64,000 nucleotides of DNA from JBFGCM01 sp041581135 (GTDB lineage Bacteria > Actinomycetota > Acidimicrobiia > Spongiisociales > UBA5794). Location of the stretch: positions 11,916 through 75,915 of the forward strand of contig JBFGCM010000005.1 of assembly GCA_041581135.1 (NCBI GenBank). The letters run 5' to 3'. Shown here piece after piece: positions 41,928 through 51,024 of this stretch. Made by a program: the position numbers and the translations under genes. Below the pieces are notes generated by a model. That model saw nothing but the letters and a program-made list of their open reading frames with translations, did not search any database and was not told the DNA's origin. Position 1 is the first letter of the stretch, and every line of letters begins with the position of its first letter.

Positions 41928-43273
41928 GGTGCCGCTCCGCTCGCTATCCAGTCGATGATCAGTTGGATGTCCGCTTCGGGCAAGCGACCATCGGGCGGCA
42001 TGATGGTTCCGAAGGTCTGCGTGCCGTTGAGCTTCTGGACGAGGACGCTGCCATCGGGATCTCCAGCGATGATCGCAGGACCGTTGTCGCCTGAGCTCAC
42101 CACCGATTCGTGATCCGCCGCCGACCATCCTCCCAGTGAGCCGTGGCACACGGAACAGTTGTCCTGAAGCACCCCCAGCACGTCGGAGAAGCTCGGAGCC
42201 GCCGCTGGTGTGGCGCCACTCGTGGTCGTGGGAGCACTCGTCGTTGTCGTCACGGTTGGCGGAGGGGACTCTCCGGCGAGAGCGTCACGCGCGTCGACCA
42301 GGAACGCGTGGAGCGTGTCGATTTGTTCCGTGGGGACGTCAGACTCGGGATACGGTGGCATGCCACCGGGCAGGCCCGTGCGCATCACCGTCTCGAGCCA
42401 TGGTCTGGTGGCAAAGGCCGGTGAACCCGCAGCCGCAGCTCCCTGCGCGTCGAGCCCATGGCAGCCGGCGCAGCCCAGTTTCAAGAAGAGTGCGCGGCCA
42501 TCGCGGACAGCATCTCCGGAGAGCGCGTCTCCGACCAAGCCCGGGCCCGGATAGAAGTAGGCAGCATCGAGGTAGGCGACCGGCGAACGATCGTATCCCT
42601 CGGGATCGAGATTGTGATGCGTATCCGGGCTCCGCAGTAGCACCACGACCAGGCCCAGGGCGAGCAGGATCATCGCCCCCGTGGCGACTGGGGCCACGCT
42701 GAGACGAGGACGGCGGCGTCGGGTCGGCTCGGTCTCGAGGTCTCCTTGCTCGTGCTCGCGACCAAAGCGGGACACCCGTACCATCCACAGTGCCGCCACG
42801 ATCATCACCGCCCACACGCCTCCGATGATGGCGGTGACCAGCCACGACCCGAACCCGGGAATGGCGACACCCACCTCGGGAGCGATGATTTGGGCGCCGA
42901 TGCCAACGCCGATGGTCACCGCCGCATCTGCCTCCGGATGGTCGATGATCTGCACCCGGACCTGGTGCACGCCACGAACGGTGAACGCCGTGACGAACGT
43001 GGCGACCCCGATGCGGTTCGTGGTGGTCGTGCCGAGGTGAATCTCGCCCGTGACGCCGGCGAAGAACGCGTCGGCGAAGAACGCGACCGCTGTGCCTTCG
43101 ACAGGGGCGAGGTCGGCGATTTGGCGGACCGACACGACGATTTCGATCTCTTCGCCGGCGGCGACCTCCGTAGGTGCGGACACCTCGAGGATCACGTCGT
43201 CTGCCAGCGCTACGCCGGGAGAGAGGGCCAGTGCCACCGTGACGAGGATCGCAACCGTGAAGCGGTGCATCAT
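41924..43273 (-). CDS. Multidomain diheme cytochrome c membrane protein
   Basis: This 449-residue protein begins with a signal peptide (MMHRFTVAILVTVALALSPG). An Ig-like extracytoplasmic domain follows (DDVILEVSAPTEVAAGEEIE), with a loose resemblance to FixH/YtkA domains. Two membrane spans lie near 150 and 200, then two cytochrome c domains with CAGCH and CSVCH, separated by a Thr/Pro/Ala-rich linker (TTTTSAPTTTSG). The last domain resembles the planctomycete-type cytochrome C module (NGTQTFGTIMPPDGRLP). The ATG at 43273 overlaps the nrfD-like stop and the 3' end overlaps the tetraheme gene, so all are translationally coupled. The heme pair likely links the membrane subunit to the tetraheme protein. 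Confidence 0.85.
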   Translation of the reverse strand: MMHRFTVAILVTVALALSPGVALADDVILEVSAPTEVAAGEEIEIVVSVRQIADLAPVEGTAVAFFADAFFAGVTGEIHLGTTTTNRIGVATFVTAFTVRGVHQVRVQIIDHPEADAAVTIGVGIGAQIIAPEVGVAIPGFGSWLVTAIIGGVWAVMIVAALWMVRVSRFGREHEQGDLETEPTRRRRPRLSVAPVATGAMILLALGLVVVLLRSPDTHHNLDPEGYDRSPVAYLDAAYFYPGPGLVGDALSGDAVRDGRALFLKLGCAGCHGLDAQGAAAAGSPAFATRPWLETVMRTGLPGGMPPYPESDVPTEQIDTLHAFLVDARDALAGESPPPTVTTTTSAPTTTSGATPAAAPSFSDVLGVLQDNCSVCHGSLGGWSAADHESVVSSGDNGPAIIAGDPDGSVLVQKLNGTQTFGTIMPPDGRLPEADIQLIIDWIASGAAP

Positions 43274-44613
43274 GGCGCGAGGCCTTCCCCGAGCTGGCCG
43301 CCGGCGGGTACCGGCCCGTGTGGGGCCGTGTGCTCCCGCTCTTCGACCATCTCGTACACGGCCATGATCGGAAAGAGCTTCACGAACAACGTGACGAGCA
43401 ACGCGAAGAACGCAAAGCCGCCGGCGGTGATCGACCATTCGACCCAGGTAGGCGCATAGTTGGCGGGTTCGTAGGGGAGGAGCGGCGCCCGCAAGCCCGT
43501 GACGACGATGAAGTAGCGCTCGACCCACATTGCCGCCGCGACCAGGACGGCAGCAGTGACGACACCACCGATGGTGCGCATTCGCGGGATCAACATGAGC
43601 ACGATCGGGACGATGAGTCCTCCGATGAGATAGAACCAGAAGTAGGGAGCGAACTCCTCGACGAACAGTTGCCGGAAGATGAACTCTGCGCCTTCTTCGA
43701 ATTTGAAACCGGCGGTCACGTACTCCGAGATGTTGGCGTACAGCATGACGCCCGCCATTGCCGCCAGCAGATATCCGAGGTTCTTGAAGTGCTCGAGCGT
43801 GAGGTACTCCTCGAGGTGGTACACCCGCCGCAAGAGCGCCATGAGGATGATGAGCGAGGCGATGCCGGAGAAGATGGCTCCGGCAACGAAGAAGAACCCG
43901 AAGATCGCACTGTTCCAGGCCTCGCGCAGCGTCATGGCGAAGATCCAGGAAACGACGGTGTGCACCGACACCGCGATCGGGATGATGAGGATCATCATGA
44001 TCGAGATCGAGCTGCGGAGTTGCCGCTGCTGGCTGTCGCTTCCGGTCCAATTGATCGACAGGAGCCGGTACAGGCTGCTCTTCCAGCCCGCCACCTGACC
44101 TTGGAGCCGATCCCGGAAGAACGCCAGATCGGGGATCATGGGCAGATACAGGTAGAGCAAGCTGGCCGTCAGATAGGTGGTCACGGCCAGGACGTCCCAG
44201 ACGATGGGGGATTGCCACCGGCCATAGATGATCACGTTGAGGAAGCGGTCCGGTCTCCCGAGATCGACGATCACGAAGAGCGCACCGGTCATGAGCGCCA
44301 CTGCCGTGATGAACTCGGCCATCCGTGTGACGGGAGTGCGCCAGCTGGCGTTGGCGACCCGCAAGATCGCCGAGATCAGCGTGCCGGCGTGGCTGATGCC
44401 GATGAAGAACACGAACATGGTGATGTAGAGGCCCCACGAGATGCGATCGCGCATCCCGGTGACCACCAGCCCGTCCCGCACTTGGACGTAGTACGCATAG
44501 AGAGCCCATCCGACGATGGCCAAGAGCACCCCGACGACGACGTAGTAGCTGCGAGTCGTCTTGCGAGCCGGTTCGAGCGTTGCGACCTCGAGTCTCTCCC
44601 TCCAAGGATTCAC
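43270..44613 (-). CDS. NrfD/PsrC-family integral membrane quinone-binding subunit
   Basis: This 447-residue protein has about nine to ten membrane spans and matches the NrfD/PsrC/ActC family, the subunit that exchanges electrons with menaquinol. Typical segments are RDRISWGLYITMFVFFIGISHAGTLISAILRVA, ITAVALMTGALFVIVDLGRPDR, the MMILIIPIAVSVHTVVSWIFA core and the C-terminal WVERYFIVVTGL. The start is GTG 44613, in a GTGA overlap with the iron-sulfur gene stop. In known complexes it pairs with an NrfC/PsrB-type iron-sulfur protein, and that gene is directly upstream. Confidence 0.9.
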   Translation of the reverse strand: MNPWRERLEVATLEPARKTTRSYYVVVGVLLAIVGWALYAYYVQVRDGLVVTGMRDRISWGLYITMFVFFIGISHAGTLISAILRVANASWRTPVTRMAEFITAVALMTGALFVIVDLGRPDRFLNVIIYGRWQSPIVWDVLAVTTYLTASLLYLYLPMIPDLAFFRDRLQGQVAGWKSSLYRLLSINWTGSDSQQRQLRSSISIMMILIIPIAVSVHTVVSWIFAMTLREAWNSAIFGFFFVAGAIFSGIASLIILMALLRRVYHLEEYLTLEHFKNLGYLLAAMAGVMLYANISEYVTAGFKFEEGAEFIFRQLFVEEFAPYFWFYLIGGLIVPIVLMLIPRMRTIGGVVTAAVLVAAAMWVERYFIVVTGLRAPLLPYEPANYAPTWVEWSITAGGFAFFALLVTLFVKLFPIMAVYEMVEEREHTAPHGPVPAGGQLGEGLAP

Positions 44614-45764
44614 CGCTCCCACCTGGCACTTCCCTCCGCCACGCGCGTCCATGGCCAGCGGATCGGTAGATGACCGGTGCGTGTGGGATCGCGTCCCACG
44701 TCTTCGCCGTGCCCGGGGATGTAGTAGACGCGAGGCTGGGTGCCGAGCTCTTCCTTGAGAAGGAAGGCGTCGTTGTTGGCGAGGAAGCGTGACACTGACA
44801 CGAGCTCCCGACCATTGGTTGCGTTGTCCTCTTCGAGGTCGCCGTAGTAGATCGCACGGTGCGGACATCCCTGGATGCAGTACGGCAAGGTTCCGGAGCG
44901 AACCATGTCGGGACAGAAATCACACTTCATGACCGTGCCCTTGCGCGCCGGCACCTGCAGCTCGAGGTCGTATTCGGCGAGCAGAGCGTCTTCCGGCACC
45001 GGAGGTTCACCCCAGTTGAAGAACCGGCGATCATATGGGCACGCTGCCATGCAGATGCGGCAGCCGATACAGCGATCCTGGTCGATGAGTACCGGCCCTT
45101 CCGGCGTGGAGAACGTCGCCGCCACCGGGCAGACGTTCACGCACGGCGGGTTCTGGCACTGCTGGCATGGCGTCGGAACGAAGCGGGTGCCCTCACCCTC
45201 GAGTTCGTGCTCGTAGACCTCGATCCATTGCATCGGCTCAGGAGCGAAATGTCCTTCGATGCAGGCCGTCACACATTGCGGGGGCAGCCCGATGCTTTGG
45301 CAACCGTCACAGCGGCGCAGGTCGATGATCATCGTCCACTGACGAGTCCGCGCCCGAGGCGGAATGAGGTCGGGTTCGACGGTGGGTACCTGGAACATTG
45401 CCCTACGAACCATCTCGGGAACCGCCATGTAGACGGTGCCGAAGACCGCTGCCCCTCCAAACAGCCGCATGGCGGTGCGCCGATCGACAACGCGGACGTC
45501 ATCAGCGAACAACCAAGCCAACCACTCCCGCCTGCTCTCGCGGGTCATCGAGGCTCGGGCCGCCACCAACGGTGCGGAAACCAGCACGAGCACGACGGTC
45601 AGGAGAACGAACAAGGGGCTGGCCCCCCACACGAGCAACGCGCCCACCGCGGCGGAGGCGAGCGCCGCCAACGTCGCAAACGCCATCCGGCGCCGGCGCC
45701 TCAGCTGAGGAGCTTGCACAATTGCCCCCGCCTCGTCCGCATTAGGCGAGCGAACGTCCTTCAC
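44610..45764 (-). CDS. Four-cluster [4Fe-4S] ferredoxin subunit (NrfC/PsrB-like)
   Basis: The product has 384 residues. The N-terminus is unusual: it carries two hydrophobic stretches (about 29-68) and then a twin-arginine-like DRRTAMRLFGGAAVFG motif near 95-110, suggesting a membrane-tethered or Tat-exported protein. The second half has the four cysteine groups of the family: CDGCQSIGLPPQCVTAC, CQQCQNPPCVNVCP, CIGCRICMAACP and CDFCPDMVRSGTLPYCIQGC, enough for four cubane clusters. It starts at GTG 45764 and overlaps the NrfD-like gene. With that protein and the cytochromes it would form a quinone:cytochrome c electron-transfer module. No molybdopterin catalytic subunit is encoded next to it. 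Confidence 0.88.
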   Translation of the reverse strand: MKDVRSPNADEAGAIVQAPQLRRRRRMAFATLAALASAAVGALLVWGASPLFVLLTVVLVLVSAPLVAARASMTRESRREWLAWLFADDVRVVDRRTAMRLFGGAAVFGTVYMAVPEMVRRAMFQVPTVEPDLIPPRARTRQWTMIIDLRRCDGCQSIGLPPQCVTACIEGHFAPEPMQWIEVYEHELEGEGTRFVPTPCQQCQNPPCVNVCPVAATFSTPEGPVLIDQDRCIGCRICMAACPYDRRFFNWGEPPVPEDALLAEYDLELQVPARKGTVMKCDFCPDMVRSGTLPYCIQGCPHRAIYYGDLEEDNATNGRELVSVSRFLANNDAFLLKEELGTQPRVYYIPGHGEDVGRDPTRTGHLPIRWPWTRVAEGSARWER

Positions 45765-45944
45765 TGCACCTGCACGTAATCTCGATGACCAGGGCCGGCG
45801 TCCACCAGGGCCGAAGAGCCCGTCTCTCTCGTCGAAGGTCCCAGGTCGCCCAGTCGATCATCACGCCTGACGGTGGTGCAGACCTCATGGCACAGCGGGC
45901 TGTTGCCGGCTCACGCCGAGCGTCGAGCCCGAGTTGTGACTCGG

Positions 45945-46766
45945 TCAGCGTCGTGGTTGGAACGCCGTGCGCAACGCCGCCTGGTCGAAGTAGCCCCCCG
46001 GCACCGAGCCGGTGGCGGCAAAGTGGTACAGGGCGGTCTGGAAGATCCCGCTGAGCGCGGCGAGCACGACGGCCACGAGCACCATCCACGCCACGGCCAC
46101 CGCGACGCCAACGCCGATGGCGGCACCGCCGGCGGCGACGCCCAGCAACACCACTGCAACGGCAGGGAGAGCCGCAATGAACCCGAGCAACCCGAAGCCC
46201 ACCTGAGCGGCCACGTTCTCGCCCCAGGTCCGCAGGAAGAGATCCTTCGATCGGCGTATCGCATCGCCTACGCCGACTCTCTCGATCACCAACACCGGCA
46301 GCACCAAGAACGTCACGAGCGACCACGCAAGGCCGATGGCGCCGATGACGAGCCGGCCGATCAGCCCGGCCCGCTCCTCCAGGGAACGGAGGATGATCGA
46401 CACGGTCGCACTGATCAATGCCCAGGGCAGGATGTGGCCGGCGTCGCCGAGCGCCATTCTCAAGGCGCTGCCGATGGTGGGGTCGCCGCCGTTCATCCGT
46501 TCGTCTGCTCCGTGGATGAGGGCGGCGTTGAAGAAGATGGTGATGTAGGCCGTCACCGCATAGAACAAGAACAACACCACGTAGCTGACGGGACCCAGCT
46601 GAGGCTCTTCGCCACCCGATGTGAGGAAGATCGGGATGATGAAGGTGGCACCCACGATGAGCGTCACCACCGCCGACATGATGGGAAGCGCGACCAGCTC
46701 TTTGTCGGCTTTGAGCACGTGCCACGAAGCCTTGGCGAGCGCGAGGGTGTTGCGGAGTCGTTGCAT
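45945..46766 (-). CDS. DUF6159-type integral membrane protein
   Basis: This 273-residue protein has about six hydrophobic spans and matches the DUF6159 family of bacterial membrane proteins. The start region RNTLALAKASWHVLKADKELVALP is characteristic; further motifs are FFNAALIHGADERMNGGDPTIG, VGDAIRRSKDLFLRTWGENV and FQTALYHFAATG. The ATG at 46766 is favoured by the family pattern, although an ATG three codons upstream (46775) is also possible. Function unknown. Confidence 0.75.
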   Translation of the reverse strand: MQRLRNTLALAKASWHVLKADKELVALPIMSAVVTLIVGATFIIPIFLTSGGEEPQLGPVSYVVLFLFYAVTAYITIFFNAALIHGADERMNGGDPTIGSALRMALGDAGHILPWALISATVSIILRSLEERAGLIGRLVIGAIGLAWSLVTFLVLPVLVIERVGVGDAIRRSKDLFLRTWGENVAAQVGFGLLGFIAALPAVAVVLLGVAAGGAAIGVGVAVAVAWMVLVAVVLAALSGIFQTALYHFAATGSVPGGYFDQAALRTAFQPRR

Positions 46767-46838
46767 GCCGACCATTGTGCCAGGCTTGCCGACCCGAGGC
46801 GCACTCTCGCCACAACCGTCTGAGATCGCGGAGGACCC

Positions 46839-47405
46839 GTGCCCAGCTTCACGCGTGATGAGCTCGAGTGGTTCCGCGATCATTCGGTGGCGGACATCGC
46901 CGGTGACGGAATGAAGCTGCTCTTCGTAGGTATCAATCCCGGTTTGTGGACCGCCGCTACCCAGACCCACTTCGCCCATCCCGGCAACCGCTTCTACCCG
47001 GCGCTGTTCGAGGCGGGGATCATCGAGCAGCCCATCGACCGTGCTGCGGGATTCACACCCGATGACCGCACCTACCTGGTGCGACGGGGCATCGGCATCA
47101 CCAACCTCGTCAACCGTGCCACCGCCCGAGCCGATGAGCTGTCGACCGACGAGTTGCGCCGAGGTGCAGTGGCACTCACCGGCAAGGTGGCCGACTGGTC
47201 ACCGAAGGTCGTCGCCATCGTGGGCATCACGGCGTACCGCACCGCGTTCTCCAGGAGCAAGGCGGCCTCGGGCAGGCAACCGGAAGCCCTCGCCGGTGCC
47301 GGCTTGTGGGTACTGGGCAACCCGTCCGGCCTCAACGCCCACGAGACCATCGGCTCATTGGCGGCCTCATACGCTGAGCCGGCTCGGGAAGCCGGGATCC
47401 TCTAG
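46839..47405 (+). CDS. mug: G/U mismatch-specific DNA glycosylase
   Basis: This 188-residue protein matches the Mug/TDG family, which removes uracil and ethenocytosine from mismatches. Motif 1 is FVGINPGLWTA, motif 2 is LGNPSGLNAHETIGSL; the HPGNRFYPALFEAGI and RRGIGITNLVNRATARADEL segments are family-typical. The catalytic asparagine of Mug is present in GINPG. The start is GTG 46839 after GGAGG by five bases. Its stop overlaps the stop of the convergent DUF3105 gene. Confidence 0.9.
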   Translation: MPSFTRDELEWFRDHSVADIAGDGMKLLFVGINPGLWTAATQTHFAHPGNRFYPALFEAGIIEQPIDRAAGFTPDDRTYLVRRGIGITNLVNRATARADELSTDELRRGAVALTGKVADWSPKVVAIVGITAYRTAFSRSKAASGRQPEALAGAGLWVLGNPSGLNAHETIGSLAASYAEPAREAGIL

Positions 47406-48004
47406 CAGCTGGCTCCCGGCTCAGGAGCGTGATCGCCGCGGCGGAACGCGTCGATGAACTGCTCCAAGCGGGGATCGTCTGCCGAGTCGAGCCGCAACTG
47501 GGCGCCCCACGTGGTGGCGATCACCGGGGCCGGCTGACCCGGGTAGGGGCTGAGCAGCATCTTGGAGTTGCGGGTCGACATGGCGTGGGAGCGGAGCTGG
47601 TCGATGACGGCCTGATCGGCACCGGGCTGATACGTCAGCCAGATGGCACCGTGCTCCAGCGTGTGGACCGCCTGTTCAGTGGGTATCGGCGACTCGTAGA
47701 CACCGCAGTCCAACCACGTCGGGTTGTGCTCGCCGCCGGGTGGTGGCTCCACGTCGTAGGCGATCGATCCGTCGGTGTGGGTCCGGGCGAGGCTCTCGAA
47801 GGTCTGCGTGCCCTCGGGAACGTCGACCGGCTCTCCGGTCTCGGTCCCGATGAAGAATGCGATCACGGCGATCACAGCGACCGCTCCGAGGCCGCGCAGC
47901 CCCCACGTCTTCCAGTCGACCGACTCGTCGGCCCTTGTGGGCGCCGACTTGGGGCGCGCCTTCTTGTCCGCCTGCTTCGAGGTCTTCGCCTTTGCTTTCG
48001 CCAT
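47402..48004 (-). CDS. DUF3105 membrane-anchored protein
   Basis: The 200-residue product has a basic, Lys-rich N-terminus (AKAKAKTSKQADKKARPK), one membrane span near 35-52 (GLGAVAVIAVIAFFIG) and a DUF3105 domain, recognised by YDVEPPPGGEHNPTWLDCGVY and AVHTLEHGAIWLTYQP. The HTLEHG motif is conserved in the family and may bind metal. The cysteines (WLDCGVY and the C-terminal GASC) might form a disulfide outside. The ATG at 48004 follows GAGGAG. Its function is not known. Confidence 0.85.
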   Translation of the reverse strand: MAKAKAKTSKQADKKARPKSAPTRADESVDWKTWGLRGLGAVAVIAVIAFFIGTETGEPVDVPEGTQTFESLARTHTDGSIAYDVEPPPGGEHNPTWLDCGVYESPIPTEQAVHTLEHGAIWLTYQPGADQAVIDQLRSHAMSTRNSKMLLSPYPGQPAPVIATTWGAQLRLDSADDPRLEQFIDAFRRGDHAPEPGASC

Positions 48005-48110
48005 GCTTCTCCTCGTCGGCGGGCATCGTACCCGGTTCGTGCGGGTAGTCCGGGCGAGTGGGTCCGGGGAGGCGCAGGCTCGACGCTGCGCACGAGTAGT
48101 TTCCTAGGTC

Positions 48111-49082
48111 ATGACGACGTGGGGCATCATCGGTACCGGCGACATCGCGACCCGATTCGTCCGCACGATCGCCGACCTGGACGGAGCCGTCGTGGGTGGC
48201 GTCGTCTCCCGCACGGCGGCTCGCGCCGACGAGTTCGCCGCCGAATTCGGGATCCCAGGTCGCTTCACGACGCTGCAGCCCCTCTTCGATGCCGCGGATG
48301 TGGTCTACGTTGCCACTCCCCACGATCGCCACCGCGCCGACACGCTGGCCGCTCTCCAGGCAGGAATGCCGGTGTTGTGCGAGAAGCCACTCGCCATCAA
48401 CCACCGGCAGGGCAAGGAGATGGTCGACGCCGCCCGGGCGGCGTCAGTCTTCCTGATGGAGGCTGTGTGGAGCCGTTTCCTGCCATGGTTCGACACGTTG
48501 GTGCGACACATTGCCTCCGGCGTCATCGGAGAAGTCCGAAGCGTGCAATCGGACTTCGGGTTCGTCATCCCCCATGATCCGGATTCCCGCCTGCTGGCGC
48601 CTCGCCACGGCGGGGGATCACTGCTGGACATCGGCATCTACCCCCTGACCCTCGTCCAAGCGATCCTCGGATGGCCGGATGAGGTACGGGCATGGGCACA
48701 CCTCGGTGACACGGGTGTCGACGAGCAGATCGGCGTCGTTCTCGGTTACTCAGGGGGTCGGCTCGGGGTGGTGCACGCCTCCCTGCAGGGCTTCAACGCC
48801 AACGAGGCCACGATCGTCGGCACCGACGGCTACATCCGTCTGCGGCATCCGGCGCATGCCACCCGGCGGTTGGAGGTGCACCGCCAGGGGAAGCCGCCGG
48901 AGGTCGACGACACGTCCTTCCCGTCGACCGGCATGCAGTTCGAGGTGGAGGAGGTCCATCGCTGCCTCGCCGCAGGTGAGGCAGAGAGTCCCCGCGTGCC
49001 GCACGACCACAGCCTGCGAATGCTCCAGCTGATGGACCTGATCAGAGCGGAGGTGGGCCTCCGCTATCCGGTCGACGATTGA
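48111..49082 (+). CDS. Gfo/Idh/MocA-family NAD(P)-dependent oxidoreductase
   Basis: This 323-residue protein starts with a Rossmann motif (WGIIGTGDIATRFV) and shows VLCEKPLAIN with the family lysine, MEAVWSRFLPWF, and GGGSLLDIGIYPLTLVQ in the substrate domain. These fit a sugar or inositol dehydrogenase, or a dihydrodiol dehydrogenase-like member (the GxxDIATRF and MEAxWSRF patterns are typical of the latter). The ATG at 48111 has a TAGTTT box eight bases upstream and no clear ribosome site. The substrate cannot be set. Confidence 0.88.
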   Translation: MTTWGIIGTGDIATRFVRTIADLDGAVVGGVVSRTAARADEFAAEFGIPGRFTTLQPLFDAADVVYVATPHDRHRADTLAALQAGMPVLCEKPLAINHRQGKEMVDAARAASVFLMEAVWSRFLPWFDTLVRHIASGVIGEVRSVQSDFGFVIPHDPDSRLLAPRHGGGSLLDIGIYPLTLVQAILGWPDEVRAWAHLGDTGVDEQIGVVLGYSGGRLGVVHASLQGFNANEATIVGTDGYIRLRHPAHATRRLEVHRQGKPPEVDDTSFPSTGMQFEVEEVHRCLAAGEAESPRVPHDHSLRMLQLMDLIRAEVGLRYPVDD

Positions 49083-49160
49083 CCGAATGCTCTCACCAGC
49101 TTCACAGTCTCCTGACACGCAGCACCGATGCTCTGGGTAGGCGAGCAAAGGAGACAAGCC

Positions 49161-49637
49161 GTGAAGTGGAAGCGACTCACCACGATGCTGGTGCTGGTTC
49201 TGTCGGCGGTGATGGTGGCCGGTGTCGCCGTCGCCCAGGACGATCCGGCCGAACCGGAGCACCACCGCAAGTACGGTGCGCTCTGGGCCAAGGGAACCGG
49301 AGCGGTGGAACTCGATGTCGACGTGGCCAAGCTGGGCATGTACGTCATTGGTGACGTCACGATCGTCGGACGATCCGATCTGGATGTGCTGATCAACGAT
49401 GCGCCGCTCGATCGACTCGCTGCCCCTGATTCGGATGGCACGGTCATCGAGCTCACCGGATTCGAGGGCGTCATCAAGATCCGTGGGGAGGATTTCGACG
49501 TCACGGTCGAGGGTGAGGTCAAGCTGCATGGACGCGGGGGCGGCTCGGCCAGCTTCCGTGGCACGGGCTGGTGGAGGACCCTGCACAACCGAGGGTTGTG
49601 GCCGGCCGGTGATCCTGAGACCGACATCGGGTTCTAG
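49161..49637 (+). CDS. Secreted protein of unknown function
   Basis: The 158-residue product begins with a signal peptide (about 1-25, TTMLVLVLSAVMVAGVAVA). The mature part is a series of beta-strand-like segments (ELDVDVAKLGMYVIGDVTIV, SDGTVIELTGFEGVIKIRG, FDVTVEGEVKLHGRGGGSAS), suggesting a small beta fold. I recognise no family. The start is GTG 49161, after AAAGGAG. A terminator-like hairpin follows at 49667, so it is probably a single-gene unit. Confidence 0.65.
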   Translation: MKWKRLTTMLVLVLSAVMVAGVAVAQDDPAEPEHHRKYGALWAKGTGAVELDVDVAKLGMYVIGDVTIVGRSDLDVLINDAPLDRLAAPDSDGTVIELTGFEGVIKIRGEDFDVTVEGEVKLHGRGGGSASFRGTGWWRTLHNRGLWPAGDPETDIGF

Positions 49638-49666
49638 CGCACACCCCCACGACGTTCCTCATTGAG

Positions 49667-49696
49667 GATGCCGGACACCTGGTGGTGTCTGGCATC
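49667..49696. terminator. Terminator-like hairpin
   Basis: Arms GATGCCGGACACC and GGTGTCTGGCATC pair over 13 bases with one G-T wobble around a TGGT loop. It lies about 30 bases past the stop of the secreted-protein gene. No T-run follows. Confidence 0.65.
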
Positions 49697-49809
49697 GTCG
49701 CGTGCCGGGGTTGCCCTCAGCCGTGCGTCGCCACCTCGCCGATCGAGGCCGGATGCGAGCAGACAACGGCACATGTGTTCTCCTCGGCGATCGGTAGGGT
49801 CACGGATCA

Positions 49810-51024
49810 GTGGACACGGCACCCGGGATCGCAGCGACCAGCCTCTCGTTCGCCGCCGTCTTGGGCGCTGCCATGGGTCTCGCCACCATCGGTGGTGCCG
49901 CGATCGGCGTCCTGGCGACGTTTCTCATCGACGAGTTCGACATCACCCGTTCCGACGTGGGCACCCTGATCGCCGCGTTCGCCATCGTTGGCGCCATCGC
50001 GTCGCCCGGGGCGGGTCGCCTCGCCGACTTGCTCGGAGGGCGACGGTCGGTGCTGGCCGTGTACCTCGTGGCCATCCTCGTGCTCGCCGGAATGGCGACG
50101 GCTCCCACCTTCCTGCTTCTCCTTCTCGCCTCCGGTGCCGGGGGATTCGCCAACGGGCTCACCAACCCCGCCACGAACAAGGCGATCGCCACGCTGGTGC
50201 CGACAGGTCAGCGTGGCCTCATCACCGGTATCAAACAATCCGGGGTCCAGCTCGGCGTGTTCCTCGCCGGTTTGCTGCTCCCCCCGGTTGCGGACCGCTT
50301 CGGATGGCGAACCGGAGTGGGAGGATTGGCGGTGCTGGGTGTGCTCGGGCTCGTTGCGGCCCACTTTCGGTTGCCGCGCGAGGAGGGGAGGGACGTGGTC
50401 GAGCGCCGACCTCTGCGTGAGCCGCATGCGCCGGTCGTGTGGTGGCTCACCTTGTACAGCTTCCTCATGGGGCTGGGTACCGGTTCGATCACCGCCTTCA
50501 TCGCGTTGTTCGCCGAGGAGGAAGTCGGGATGGACGTGCGCGCCGCCGGCCTCGTGCTGGGTCTCACCGGTCTGGTGGCCCTGGGAGGCCGCATCGGGTG
50601 GGGCATCGTCAGTGAGCGCCACACCGGCTATTTCCCGGCCTTGGCGATGATGGCTGCGCTGGCCACGGGTGCCGCCGGCTTGCTCGTGGCGGCGCCACAC
50701 CTCGGCAGTGCGGCGGTATGGGTTGCCGCCGTGCTGGTGGGGTTCAGCGTGGGATCGTGGAACACGGTGGCGATGCTGGCCGTGATGCACACTGCGGGGC
50801 CGGCGCAAGCCGGTCGGGGATCAGGGCTCGTGGTGCTCGGCTTTCTCGGCGGCTTCGGCCTCGGACCCCGCGGCTTCGGCGGTTGGGTGGATGCCGTGGG
50901 TTCCTACGGTCCGGCATGGGGCGGTGTGGTGGTGGGCTTCGCCGCCGCGCTCGGGGTGGCGCTCCTGTGGATGAGCTGGGGGAGGAGGCGGCTCGCCGTC
51001 TCAGGCGACGACTGCGGCGCCTGA
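49810..51024 (+). CDS. Major facilitator superfamily transporter
   Basis: This 404-residue protein has about 12 hydrophobic spans. The MFS A-motif-like loop between spans 2 and 3 is present (GAGRLADLLGGRRSVL), and a second between 8 and 9 (GGRIGWGIVSERHTG). Motif GLTNPATNKAIATLVPTGQRG lies in the first half, with GITGIKQSGVQLGVFLAG. This pattern is of CynX/NimT-like or related families that export or import small organic anions, but the substrate is not given by sequence. The start is GTG 49810 with a TAGGGT box nine bases upstream. It overlaps the end of the next, opposite gene by 24 bases. Confidence 0.85.
   Translation: MDTAPGIAATSLSFAAVLGAAMGLATIGGAAIGVLATFLIDEFDITRSDVGTLIAAFAIVGAIASPGAGRLADLLGGRRSVLAVYLVAILVLAGMATAPTFLLLLLASGAGGFANGLTNPATNKAIATLVPTGQRGLITGIKQSGVQLGVFLAGLLLPPVADRFGWRTGVGGLAVLGVLGLVAAHFRLPREEGRDVVERRPLREPHAPVVWWLTLYSFLMGLGTGSITAFIALFAEEEVGMDVRAAGLVLGLTGLVALGGRIGWGIVSERHTGYFPALAMMAALATGAAGLLVAAPHLGSAAVWVAAVLVGFSVGSWNTVAMLAVMHTAGPAQAGRGSGLVVLGFLGGFGLGPRGFGGWVDAVGSYGPAWGGVVVGFAAALGVALLWMSWGRRRLAVSGDDCGA

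Noticed and set aside
43318..44673. Plus-strand frame of 451 codons opposite the NrfD-like gene
   Set aside because: It is extremely rich in Asp, Glu, Arg and His, the reverse image of a hydrophobic membrane protein.
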